A stretch of DNA of 36,121 nucleotides from Trujillonella endophytica. Lineage in GTDB: Bacteria > Actinomycetota > Actinomycetes > Mycobacteriales > Geodermatophilaceae. The DNA is taken from contig NZ_FOEE01000023.1 in NCBI RefSeq assembly GCF_900110555.1, positions 1 to 36,121 of the forward strand, in the 5' to 3' direction. Numbering within the stretch: position 1 is the stretch's first letter; the number at the start of each line of letters is the position of its first letter. The notes under the pieces were generated by a model, which saw only the letters and a program-made list of their open reading frames with translations, did no database searches and had not been told where the DNA came from. Of this stretch, positions 15,969-24,030 are shown one piece after another. A program made the translations under genes and the position numbers.

Positions 15969-18900
15969 TCAGGTGAACAGGCCGCGGATGTCCTCGGCGG
16001 TCAACGGGCCGGCCAGCGCGCCGCCGTCGTCCTCCATCACGCGGGCGAACAGGTCGCGCTTGCGGGCCTGCAGCGCGACCACCTTCTGCTCGATCGTGTC
16101 GGCGGCGACCAGCCGGTAGACCATCACCGTCTTGTCCTGGCCGATCCGGTGCGCGCGGTCGATGGCCTGCGCCTCGGCGGCCGGGTTCCACCACGGGTCG
16201 AGCACGAACACGTAGTCGGCCTCGGTCAGGTTCAGCCCGAACCCGCCGGCCTTGAGGCTGATCAGGAACACGGGCGCCTGACCGTCGCGGAAGGCGGTGA
16301 TCGCCGCGTCCCGGTCGCGGGTCGACCCGTCGAGGTAGGCGTAGGGCAGGCCGGCGGCGTCGAGGCGCCGGCGCACGGTGCCGAGGAAGCCGGTGAACGA
16401 GCTGAACACCAGCGCCCGGTGCCCCTCGGCGACCACCTCCTGCAGGTGCTCCAGGAACGCGTCGGCCTTGCTGGAGGCGATGCCGGCGTACTCGTCGTCC
16501 ACCAGCGCCGGGTCCAGCGCCAGCTGCCGCAGCAGCGTGAGCGAGCTGAAGATCGTGAACCGGTTGCTCTGCAGGTCCTCGACCAGCCCGAGCACCTTCT
16601 TCCGCTCCCGCTGCAGGTGGGTGTCGTAGACCTTGCGGTGCTTGGGGTTGAGCACCACCTCCAGCACCTGCTCCTGCTTGGGCGGCAGCTCGGCGGCCAC
16701 CTGCTCCTTGGTGCGGCGGCGCATCAGCGGCCGGATCCGCCGCTTGAGGGTGTCCAGCCGCTCGGCGTCGCGGCCGCGCTCGATGGGGGTGCGGAAGTGC
16801 TCGGTGAACCCCTTCGGGCTGGGGAAGAGCCCCGGCGCGACGATCGACAGCATCGACCACAGGTCCATCAGGTTGTTCTCCACCGGGGTGCCGGTGATCG
16901 CGAGCTTGAACCGCGCCGGCAGCCGCCGCGCGGCCGCATAGGTCTTGGCCTGGTGGTTCTTCACGAACTGCGCCTCGTCGAGCACCAGCCCGCTCCACGG
17001 CAGCGCCCCGTAGTCGGCCTCCCCCAGCCGCAGCAGCGTGTACGAGGTGACGACGACGTCCGCGCCGGCCACCGCCTCGGCCAGCGACGTGCCCCGCTTG
17101 CGGCCGGTCGCATCGACCGTGCGCACCCGCAGCCCGGGCGCGAACCGCTCGGCCTCCCGCGCCCAGTTCGACACCACGCTCGTCGGGGCCACCACCAGCG
17201 CGGGCGCGGTCAGCTCACCGGCTTCCTTCGCGCGGCAGAACAGCGCCAGCGCCTGCAGGGTCTTGCCCAGCCCCATGTCGTCGGCCAGCACGCCGCCGAG
17301 GCCGACGTCCCACAGCGTCGACAGCCACTGGAAGCCCTCGAGCTGGTACGGGCGCAGCTGCGCGGCCAACCCGGCCGGTGCCGCGGGCGGCGGCGCGTCC
17401 TCGACGTCGAGCAGCCGGCGGACGTCGCGCGCCCACCGCTCGCTCTGCTCGTCGACCACGCCGAGGGCCACGAGCTCCTCCCACAGCCCGGCCTGGTAGC
17501 GGCTGATCCGCAGCCCGGGCCGGTCGGCGTCCTGCAGCGCCCGCGCCTCGTCGATCAGCTTCCGCAGCTGGTCGAACTCCGGCCGGCGGACGTCGAACCA
17601 CGTGCCGCTCGGCAGCAGCACGAACTCCTCGCCCGACGCCAGCGCCGCGAACAGCAGCGTGAACGGGATGTCCTCGCCGTCCACGCTGACCGTGACGCCC
17701 AGGTCGAACCAGTCGCCGTCGTCCCGCTCGACCGTCGACACCGCCACCACCGGCGCCGACTCGGCCTGCCGGTACTCCGGCGGCTCGCCGGTCACCTCCA
17801 CGACCACGCCGGCAGCGGCCAGCCGGGGCAGGAAGTCGGTGAAGAGCACGACGGTGTCCATCCCGGACAGCTCCGCGGTCGCGATCGGCCGCGGCGGGGC
17901 GACGTGCCACAGCCGCAGGAGCCGCTGCGGGGGCGCGGGCAGGGCGCGCAGCAGCCGGTCCTCCGCGTCGACGTCCCGCCCCGCGTCCGGGACGACCCCG
18001 GTGCCGCGGGCCAGCGGCACCCGCCGCACCTCCTCCCCCGTGCGGTAGAGCACCGACCAGCCGAGCCGGACCCGGTGGCCCGGCGTGTGCTCGACCGACA
18101 GGGACAGCTGCGGCGGCAGCACGTCCGGGAGCTGCACCGACCCGTCGGTCGAGCGGACCGGCAACGCGCGGCGCAGCACGGGGTAGAACGCGCTGAGGAA
18201 GCGGGCGCGGTCGGCCGCCGGCACCCGCACGGCACCGCGGGCCAGGAGCCGCTCGACGCTCTTCGGCACCCGCTGCACCGGCACGAGCACCAGCCCGTCG
18301 TCCGGCACGAGGCCCGCCGGCGCCTCGGGACCCGGTAGCAGCGCGGCGCCGTGCGGCGGGCCGCCGATCAGCAGCAGCGACTCCACCGGGACGCGGACCT
18401 CGTCCGACAGCTCCACCACCGGCTGCATCCGCAGGTCGGCCTCGCCGTCGCGGCGGACGTCGACGAAGAGCTCCCCCGGCTCCTTCGCGATCCGCACCGG
18501 GGCGCCGCGCGCGGTCAGGAGCGTCACGCCGTCGTCCACCGCCTGCTGCAGCGCCGGCCACAGCGCGGCGCCGAACTCCTCGAGCCGCACCGGGGGCTCG
18601 GAGCCGCCGCCGTACCAGTGGTTGCGCCCGTCGCTGCCCGCCCGGTGCGCCTGGTGCAGGGCGACGAGCGCGGCGACGTGCGCCTCGTTGCGACGCCCGG
18701 TGTAGTACTGCAGGTCGCGCCAGGAGACCCCGGTGCGCACCCAGCGGCCCTTCGCGCCGGGCACCACCGGGCGCAGCCGCACCGAGCTCCTCGCGGACGG
18801 GCCGCGCCCGCCGGTCGACTCGACGTCGAACTGCAGCCCGAGCGGAGTGCTGTGCAGCGATCCGCCCGGCGCGTCGGTCTCCACCAGATCGGACAGCGCC

Positions 18901-19232
18901 GACTCCCACTCGGGCGCGCGGGGTGCGGACGTCGAGGGGTGCGTGCCGCGGGCGGCGATCAGCAGCGCGGCGACGTGCTTGCAGTCGCCGCCGACCGGGC
19001 AGCTGCACTGCCCCCACCACGTCGCCGTCACGCTGTCGTAGTCCGCCACCGTGCGGTAGATCCGCGCCTGGCTGCCGACCACGAAGCCGGAGACCTCCCG
19101 GATCGCGGCGGCGTAGGAGATCTCCGAGACCCGGCCCGTCTGCGCGTAGACGGCGCCACGCCGCCACGCCTCGTCGCCGACCGAACGGCGGACGACGGCG
19201 TCGGACAGCAGCGGCCGCAGGTCCTGGAGCAC
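15969..19232 (-). CDS. SWIM zinc-finger SNF2-family helicase
   Basis: A 1087-residue Swi2/Snf2-type DNA translocase. A SWIM finger lies at the N-terminus: C76-x-C78 and C84-x-H86 in WWGQCSCPVGGDCKH. A long middle region of beta-rich sequence of unknown fold follows. Motor motifs: DDMGLGKT at about 650, VLDEAQFVKN at about 751, TGTPVENNLMDLWS, and motifs V/VI in the second RecA domain (SLKAGGFGLNLTEADYV, IDRAHRIGQ at about 1010). The family uses ATP to move along or remodel DNA-protein complexes; the bacterial role is thought to be transcription recycling or repair. Start GTG 19232 has TAGCCT six bases upstream. It is divergent from the ABM-like gene. Confidence 0.92.
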   Translation of the reverse strand: MLQDLRPLLSDAVVRRSVGDEAWRRGAVYAQTGRVSEISYAAAIREVSGFVVGSQARIYRTVADYDSVTATWWGQCSCPVGGDCKHVAALLIAARGTHPSTSAPRAPEWESALSDLVETDAPGGSLHSTPLGLQFDVESTGGRGPSARSSVRLRPVVPGAKGRWVRTGVSWRDLQYYTGRRNEAHVAALVALHQAHRAGSDGRNHWYGGGSEPPVRLEEFGAALWPALQQAVDDGVTLLTARGAPVRIAKEPGELFVDVRRDGEADLRMQPVVELSDEVRVPVESLLLIGGPPHGAALLPGPEAPAGLVPDDGLVLVPVQRVPKSVERLLARGAVRVPAADRARFLSAFYPVLRRALPVRSTDGSVQLPDVLPPQLSLSVEHTPGHRVRLGWSVLYRTGEEVRRVPLARGTGVVPDAGRDVDAEDRLLRALPAPPQRLLRLWHVAPPRPIATAELSGMDTVVLFTDFLPRLAAAGVVVEVTGEPPEYRQAESAPVVAVSTVERDDGDWFDLGVTVSVDGEDIPFTLLFAALASGEEFVLLPSGTWFDVRRPEFDQLRKLIDEARALQDADRPGLRISRYQAGLWEELVALGVVDEQSERWARDVRRLLDVEDAPPPAAPAGLAAQLRPYQLEGFQWLSTLWDVGLGGVLADDMGLGKTLQALALFCRAKEAGELTAPALVVAPTSVVSNWAREAERFAPGLRVRTVDATGRKRGTSLAEAVAGADVVVTSYTLLRLGEADYGALPWSGLVLDEAQFVKNHQAKTYAAARRLPARFKLAITGTPVENNLMDLWSMLSIVAPGLFPSPKGFTEHFRTPIERGRDAERLDTLKRRIRPLMRRRTKEQVAAELPPKQEQVLEVVLNPKHRKVYDTHLQRERKKVLGLVEDLQSNRFTIFSSLTLLRQLALDPALVDDEYAGIASSKADAFLEHLQEVVAEGHRALVFSSFTGFLGTVRRRLDAAGLPYAYLDGSTRDRDAAITAFRDGQAPVFLISLKAGGFGLNLTEADYVFVLDPWWNPAAEAQAIDRAHRIGQDKTVMVYRLVAADTIEQKVVALQARKRDLFARVMEDDGGALAGPLTAEDIRGLFT

Positions 19233-19238
19233 GCCACG

Positions 19239-19244
19239 AGGCTA
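19239..19244 (-). promoter_or_regulatory. Candidate -10 box, leaderless, for the SNF2 helicase
   Basis: Minus-strand TAGCCT ends six bases before GTG 19232. A separate inverted repeat, CCGCGGAG / CTCCGCGG (19286-19293 and 19308-19315), lies in the same divergent intergenic region and could be an operator. Confidence 0.4.
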
Positions 19245-19387
19245 GGGCCGCCGGGTGACGAACCGGTTGCTCGTCCACAGCCGCGCCGCGGAGCGCCACC
19301 CCTTGTCCTCCGCGGACGGGGGCGAGCACCCTGGCGCTCGCGGCGGGGCCGCCGGGGTGTCGCCGCCGACGGGAGAGGAGCGGCGCC

Positions 19388-20008
19388 GTGTACGCCCGAT
19401 CCACCACCATCCGCGGTACCACCGCAGCCATCGACGCGGGCATCGCCTACATGCGCGAAGAGGCCATGCCGGCCATCGAGCAGATGTCCGGTTCCGTCGG
19501 CCTGTCCCTGCTCGTCGACCGGGACACCGGCCGCTGCATCGCCACGTCGGCCTGGCAGGACGAGGAGTCCATGCACGCCAGCGCCGACCTCGTACACCCC
19601 ATGCGCGAGCGCCTGGTCGCGACGTTCGGCGGCGAACCCGAGGTGCAGGAGTGGGAGATCGCCGTCCTGCACCGCGAGCACCCCATGCGCGACCACGGCG
19701 CGGCCCGGGTCACCTGGGTCCAGGTTCCCAGCGGGGAGATGGACCGCTTCCTCGACGCCTACCGGACCAGCCTGATGCCGCTGCTCCAGGAGCTGCCCAA
19801 CTTCCGCAGCCTGAGCCTCCTCGCCGATCGGGCGACCGACCGCGTCGTCGGCACCGTGACCTTCCACAGCCGCGTGGCCCTGGAGGCCGCACGCGACCGG
19901 ACGCGGATGATGCGCGAGGAGTTCACCGGCTCGGTCGGCGCGCGGGTCCTGGACGTCGCCGAGATGGACGTCGCCCTCGCGCACCTGCGGGTCCCCGAAC
20001 TGGTCTGA
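19388..20008 (+). CDS. Two-domain ABM-like (dimeric alpha-beta barrel) protein
   Basis: A 206-residue protein that appears to hold two tandem ferredoxin-like antibiotic-biosynthesis-monooxygenase-type domains: residues 1-100 (GSVGLSLLVDRDTGRCIATSAWQDEESMHAS) and 101-206 (ARVTWVQVPSGEMDRFLDAYR, RSLSLLADRATDRVVGTVTF). The repeated LSLL-D-TGR/TDR-TSAW/TVTF pattern supports duplication. Function is unknown; no haem-binding residues can be assigned. GTG 19388 is preceded by GAGAGGAG with seven bases spacing. A strong hairpin follows the stop. Confidence 0.82.
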   Translation: MYARSTTIRGTTAAIDAGIAYMREEAMPAIEQMSGSVGLSLLVDRDTGRCIATSAWQDEESMHASADLVHPMRERLVATFGGEPEVQEWEIAVLHREHPMRDHGAARVTWVQVPSGEMDRFLDAYRTSLMPLLQELPNFRSLSLLADRATDRVVGTVTFHSRVALEAARDRTRMMREEFTGSVGARVLDVAEMDVALAHLRVPELV

Positions 20009-20028
20009 CGCGCACACTCTCCGCGACG

Positions 20029-20066
20029 ACAGCAGCCGCCCGGACCGAGGTCCGGACGGCTGCTGT
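20029..20066 (+). terminator. Intrinsic-terminator-like hairpin
   Basis: ACAGCAGCCG-C-CCGGAC, loop CGAG, GTCCGG-A-CGGCTGCTGT: a 16-pair stem with one mismatch, 21 bases after the ABM-like stop. There is no T run, which is common in high-GC actinobacteria. It lies between convergent genes and could act both ways. Confidence 0.8.
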
Positions 20067-20116
20067 GGTGCTCGGAGCCGCCGCGCTGCGGCCCCGAAGG
20101 TCAAGCGGTCAAGCGG

Positions 20117-20620
20117 TCAGTGCCGACCGTCGGTCACGGCCGCGCCGCGCCAGTCGTCGTCACCCTCGGGCTCCTTGGCCAGCAGGCCGGCCCCGACGGA
20201 CCAGACGATGCCGCCGAGCAAGGAGATCCAGACGCCGATCTCCACCTCGACCTCGACGTCGCCCGACGCGATGCCCGTGGCGTCGAAGAGGTTGCTCAGC
20301 GCCAGCAGGGTGGCGGCGATGCCCACCGCCATCGCGGTCAGCGTGAGGCCGCGGTGCTGCTTGCCGCGGGCGCGGGAGATCGCGTAGAGCAGCGCCACGA
20401 CCAGGCCCACGCCGAGGTAGGCGGTGAAGGGGATCGCGCCGTCGGAGTCGTACCCCGAGATGGTCTCGTCCGCCTCGGTGACGGAGAACCAGTCCAGGAA
20501 CACGGAGATCAGGAAGATCAGGACACCGACGGCGGCGACGTACGCGCCCATCGGGTTGGTGCGCCGGTCGTGCGTGCCGGTGCGGCCGGGCGCGGAGCCG
20601 GAGTGCTCAGGAGATGCCAT
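20117..20620 (-). CDS. Four-helix integral membrane protein, unknown function
   Basis: A 167-residue protein. A hydrophilic N-terminus (MASPEHSGSAPGRTGTHDRR) precedes four hydrophobic segments: about 26-43 (VAAVGVLIFLISVFLDWF), 62-80 (TAYLGVGLVVALLYAI), 90-107 (LTLTAMAVGIAATLLAL) and 128-148 (IGVWISLLGGIVWSVGAGLL). No catalytic motif is seen. ATG 20620 is preferred to the 20674 start because the extension contains no hydrophobic or conserved residues and GGGGAG is immediately upstream, although its two-base spacing is short. Acidic loops (EADET, DDDW) lie outside the helices. Confidence 0.75.
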   Translation of the reverse strand: MASPEHSGSAPGRTGTHDRRTNPMGAYVAAVGVLIFLISVFLDWFSVTEADETISGYDSDGAIPFTAYLGVGLVVALLYAISRARGKQHRGLTLTAMAVGIAATLLALSNLFDATGIASGDVEVEVEIGVWISLLGGIVWSVGAGLLAKEPEGDDDWRGAAVTDGRH

Positions 20621-20696
20621 GGCTCCCCGGTACCCGCGGCCGCCCGCATTATCTGGATGTTTCCTGAACGTCACCTGAACGTGTCATTGGCGCGGG

Positions 20697-21110
20697 TCAG
20701 GCCTCGAGGGCGGCCGTCGCCGTGCCGACGACGACGTCCCGGCCGTCCTGGTTGGCGGTGACGATGTCGAGGTCCACCGAGTCCGCGTGCACCGCGGTCA
20801 CCGTCATCGTCGTGACCAGCGTGTCGCCCGGCCAGACCTGCCCGCGGAACTGCACCCCGAACGACAGCAGCCGCCCCTCCCCCACCCAGTCGGTGAGCGC
20901 CCGTCCGGTCATCCCCATCGTGAGCATCCCGTGCGCGAACACCCCCGGGAAGCCGGCCACCTGCGTCGCGAAGACCTCGTCGGTGTGCAGCGGGTTGTAG
21001 TCCCCGCTCGCCCCGGCGTACATGACGATCTGGGTGCGCGTCAGGTCGTCGACCACGGTCGCCTCCCGGACCGTGCCGACCTCGACGTCCCCCCTGCGGA
21101 GCACCATCAC
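20697..21110 (-). CDS. MaoC-family dehydratase, catalytic subunit
   Basis: A 137-residue hot-dog-fold (R)-specific enoyl-CoA hydratase-like protein. The hydratase-2 motif is intact: D37 and H42 in YAGASGDYNPLHTDE, followed by GVFAHGMLTMGM. It should hydrate trans-2-enoyl-CoA or an equivalent thioester. Starts at GTG 21110 (GTGA overlap) or ATG 21107; both overlap the upstream stop. It is the last gene of a four-gene overlapping operon with a FAS1-type partner and two acyl-CoA dehydrogenase subunits. The substrate chain is unknown; sterol side chain or branched acyl-CoA is plausible from the gene set. Confidence 0.92.
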   Translation of the reverse strand: MMVLRRGDVEVGTVREATVVDDLTRTQIVMYAGASGDYNPLHTDEVFATQVAGFPGVFAHGMLTMGMTGRALTDWVGEGRLLSFGVQFRGQVWPGDTLVTTMTVTAVHADSVDLDIVTANQDGRDVVVGTATAALEA

Positions 21111-21586
21111 GCCTCACCCGACCCGGGCTCGGCCCCCGGCGCCTGCGACGTCGCCACCGCGACCGACCGCGCGGTCACCACCAGCTCCCCGTCGGCGTCC
21201 CGGTACTCGGTGACGTAGGACGTGAACCGCAGCGTGCCGCCCCGCCGGCCCTCCTTCGTCCACTCCTCGCCCGGCCGGCGCGAGGGGGTCAGCACGTCCC
21301 CCACCCGCAGCGGGCGGTGGTAGGTGAAGTGCTGCTCCGCGTGCAGCGTCGACGTCCGGGACTCGCCGCCGTCCAGGCCCGCCGTCCCGCTGGGCGTCCG
21401 CCCCGACCCCATCCACGGCTCCCCCGGCCTCGGCCGCAGCGGGTGCTCGGGCTCGAACTGGGCGCCCGCCACCGGAAACGTCGGCGGGGCGAGCGCCTCC
21501 GGGTCGTACACCGCGGCCGGATCACCGATCGCCCGGCGGAACATCAGCACGTGCCCGGCCTCGACCGGGAAGCGCGGCTCGGTCAT
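21107..21586 (-). CDS. MaoC/FAS1-type dehydratase, non-catalytic partner subunit
   Basis: A 159-residue protein with the N-terminal FAS1-like MaoC dehydratase sequence: EAGHVLMFRRAIGDPAAVY, APPTFPVAG, EQHFTYHRPLRVGDVL, and the C-terminal FTSYVTEYRDADGELVV. It lacks the D-x4-H pair, so it should be the structural half of a heterodimeric hydratase, as in HadAB- or ChsH-type pairs. ATG 21586 has AGGAGG five bases upstream, overlapping the end of the acyl-CoA dehydrogenase gene. It overlaps the catalytic partner gene by four bases. Confidence 0.9.
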   Translation of the reverse strand: MTEPRFPVEAGHVLMFRRAIGDPAAVYDPEALAPPTFPVAGAQFEPEHPLRPRPGEPWMGSGRTPSGTAGLDGGESRTSTLHAEQHFTYHRPLRVGDVLTPSRRPGEEWTKEGRRGGTLRFTSYVTEYRDADGELVVTARSVAVATSQAPGAEPGSGEA

Positions 21587-21596
21587 GCCGACCTCC

Positions 21597-22700
21597 TCAG
21601 TGCCCCAGCTGCCTCAGCAGCGCCTCACGGTGCTCGGCCGGCGAGCCGAACAACAGCTCCGCGCTCTTGGCCCGCCGGTAGTACAGGTGCGCCGGGTGCT
21701 CCCAGGTGAAGCCGATCCCACCGTGCACCTGGATGCCGGACGCCGCCGCCGCGAAGTACGCCTCCCCGCAGAACGACGCCGCCACGCGCGCGGCCACCGG
21801 CAGGTCGGGCGCCGCCGCGTCGACCGCCCCCAGCGCCGCCTCCGCCGCCACCCGCATCCGCTCGACGTCGATCAGCATGTCCGCGCACCGGTGCTTGACC
21901 GCCTGGAACGAGCCGATCGCCCGGCCGAACTGGTACCGCGTCCCCGCGTACTCCACGGCCATCTCCAGCACCCGCTGCGCGCCGCCCACCGACTCCGCCG
22001 CCAGCGCCGCGAGCGCGCGGTCCAGCAGCGCCGCCGACACCCGCCCGCCGTCGCCGACCGCCCCGACCAGCGCGGCGGGCGTCGCGTGCAGCTCCACCCG
22101 CGCCTGCCGGCGGGTGAGGTCGAGCGTGCGCAGCGGCGTCCGCGACAGGCCGGCCGCCGAGGACGGGACGGCGAACAGGCCGGCGCCCCCCTCGGCGTCG
22201 GCGAACACCAGGAGCAGGTCGGCCGTCGCGCCGTCGAGGACGCCGTCCACCGTGCCCTCCAGCAGCCAGCCCCGCGTGCCCGCGATCGCCCGCGCGCGCG
22301 GCCCGGTCCCGAGGCCGCCGACAGCCACGCGCAGCCGCCCGGCCGCGATCTCCGGCAGGTGGTCGGCCTGCGCCGCGACGTCCCCGGACAGCAGCAGCGC
22401 GTGCACGCCGAGCACGACCGTCGAGAACAGCGGCGCCGGCAGCAGCGCCCGCCCCGCCTCCTCCAGGACGACGCCCAGCGCCGCGAACCCCGCGCCCGAG
22501 CCGCCGAACTCCTCCGGCACGACCAGCCCGGTCAGCCCCAGCTCCCCGGCCAGCCGCGCCCACACCGCGGGGTCGAAGCCGGTCCGCGTCTCCGCCAGCC
22601 GCCGCACCTCGGCCTCCGGCACGGCGTCGGCCAGGAACGCCCGCACCGACCGCCGCAGCGCCGCCAGGTCCTCGGCGGAGGAGACCACCGCCGCGCTCAC
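21597..22700 (-). CDS. Acyl-CoA dehydrogenase, second subunit of a heteromeric pair
   Basis: A 367-residue acyl-CoA dehydrogenase-fold protein. N-terminal helices (LGLTGLVVPEEFGGSGAGF), a middle beta domain and C-terminal helices (YQFGRAIGSFQAVKHRCADM, QVHGGIGFTWEHPAHLYYRRA) are all visible. The C-terminal segment lacks the Glu-Gly-Thr active-site triad; instead it reads LLFGSPAEH. This is as expected for the partner subunit in actinobacterial alpha2beta2 enzymes. Start is GTG 22700, overlapping the first subunit's TGA in GTGA. GC in this gene is very high (a spot-checked line at 22021 is about 85 percent). Confidence 0.9.
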   Translation of the reverse strand: MSAAVVSSAEDLAALRRSVRAFLADAVPEAEVRRLAETRTGFDPAVWARLAGELGLTGLVVPEEFGGSGAGFAALGVVLEEAGRALLPAPLFSTVVLGVHALLLSGDVAAQADHLPEIAAGRLRVAVGGLGTGPRARAIAGTRGWLLEGTVDGVLDGATADLLLVFADAEGGAGLFAVPSSAAGLSRTPLRTLDLTRRQARVELHATPAALVGAVGDGGRVSAALLDRALAALAAESVGGAQRVLEMAVEYAGTRYQFGRAIGSFQAVKHRCADMLIDVERMRVAAEAALGAVDAAAPDLPVAARVAASFCGEAYFAAAASGIQVHGGIGFTWEHPAHLYYRRAKSAELLFGSPAEHREALLRQLGH

Positions 22701-23920
22701 GAGCGACCACCGCCGACCCGCAGCTCGCGGAAGGGCACGTCGCGGTCCACCGCCGGCTCGCGCGGCAGCCCCAGCACGCGCTCCCCCAGGATGTTCTTCA
22801 TGATCTCCGGCGTGCCGCCGGCGATGCTGTTGCCCGGCGCGCCGAGCAGGGCCTGCGTCCAGCGCTCGGCGTCCCGGTCGCCGGGATCCCACGCGGTGCC
22901 GGCCGTGCCGATCAGTTCCAGCCCGACCTCGGCGGCGTGGCGGGCCAGCTGCGCGCCCGCGAGCTTGGCCACCGACCCCTGCGGGCCGGGCGTGCGGCCG
23001 GCCTTCACGTCGGCGCGGATCCGCTGCGACAGCAGCTCCAGCAGCCGCTCCTCGACGAACACCGACGCCAGCGACTGCCGCAGCACCGGGTCCGCCAGGC
23101 CGCCGCGGCGCCCGGCGAGCTCGGCCAGGGCCGCGAACTCCCCGCCGCCGAGGCGCCGGCCCAGCCCGCCGCCGCCCGCGCCGATCGACACCCGCTCGTT
23201 CATCAGCGTGGTGACGGCGGCCTGCCAGCCGCGGTCGACGTCGCCGACGACGGCGTCCCCGGGCACGTGCACGTCGTCCAGGAACACCTCGTTGAAGCCG
23301 CTGCCCCCGGTGATCTGCCGCAGAGGGCGGATCGTCACGCCCGGCGCACGCATGTCCAGGACGAACATCGTCAGCCCGAGGTGCTTGGGGACGTCGGGGT
23401 TCGTGCGCGCCAGCAGCAGCCCGAAGTCGGAGTACTGCGCGCCCGACGTCCACACCTTCTGCCCGTTCACGACCCAGTCGTCGCCGTCGCGCACCGCCCG
23501 GGTCCGCAGGGAGGCGACGTCGGAGCCCGCGCCCGGCTCGCTGAACAGCTGGCACCACACCTCGTCGCCGCGCAGCATCCGCGCCAGGTGCCGGTCGCGC
23601 TGCGCCTGGGTGCCCAGCTCCTGCAGCGTCGGCGCGCACATGCCCAGCCCGATGAGCAGCGGCATGGTCGGGACGACGTAGGGCTCGGCCTCCTCGTTGA
23701 AGGCCAGCTGGTGGGCGGTGGTCAGCCCCTGCCCGCCGTACTCGACCGGCCAGGTCAGCCCGGCGAGGCCGGCGTCGAACAGTGCGCCCTGGAAGCGCCG
23801 GGCGACGTCGACGGCGTCGGTCGACTCGCCGTCGGACGCCCCGCCGGTCAGCGCCACGTGCTCGGCGAACCAGGCGCGCACACGATGCCGGAAGGCGTCG
23901 AGGGACTCGTCGGTGGCCAC
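22697..23920 (-). CDS. Acyl-CoA dehydrogenase, first subunit of a heteromeric pair
   Basis: A 407-residue flavin-dependent acyl-CoA dehydrogenase. Family blocks: LTWPVEYGGQGLT, QLFSEPGAGSDVASLRTRA, VVNGQKVWTSGAQYSDFGLLLART, FNEVFLDDVHVPGDAVVG and the C-terminal NSIAGGTPEIMKNILGERVLGLP. The position that is Glu in medium-chain dehydrogenases (EGT) is Gly here (GGT), usual for such two-subunit enzymes. Start is GTG 23920 with GAGGAG six bases upstream; an ORF extension to 23965 is ignored because the extra 15 residues have no family match. It heads an operon with its partner and two MaoC-type genes. Confidence 0.92.
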   Translation of the reverse strand: MATDESLDAFRHRVRAWFAEHVALTGGASDGESTDAVDVARRFQGALFDAGLAGLTWPVEYGGQGLTTAHQLAFNEEAEPYVVPTMPLLIGLGMCAPTLQELGTQAQRDRHLARMLRGDEVWCQLFSEPGAGSDVASLRTRAVRDGDDWVVNGQKVWTSGAQYSDFGLLLARTNPDVPKHLGLTMFVLDMRAPGVTIRPLRQITGGSGFNEVFLDDVHVPGDAVVGDVDRGWQAAVTTLMNERVSIGAGGGGLGRRLGGGEFAALAELAGRRGGLADPVLRQSLASVFVEERLLELLSQRIRADVKAGRTPGPQGSVAKLAGAQLARHAAEVGLELIGTAGTAWDPGDRDAERWTQALLGAPGNSIAGGTPEIMKNILGERVLGLPREPAVDRDVPFRELRVGGGRS

Positions 23921-24030
23921 GCTGCGCTCCTCACACCCCGACGGCGCGCCGGTGGCACGGGTCACAACGGGGGTTCTGCCCGGAAGCTACCGAGCCGGGA
24001 GCGCAGCCGTCGAGGGGACCGGCGCGTCGC

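Noticed and set aside
16149-18338. Plus-strand open frame opposite the SNF2 helicase
   Set aside because: Shadow frame; His/Arg/Gln-rich with no domain.
21324-23681. Long plus-strand frame opposite the dehydrogenase operon
   Set aside because: Shadow of the overlapping minus-strand genes.
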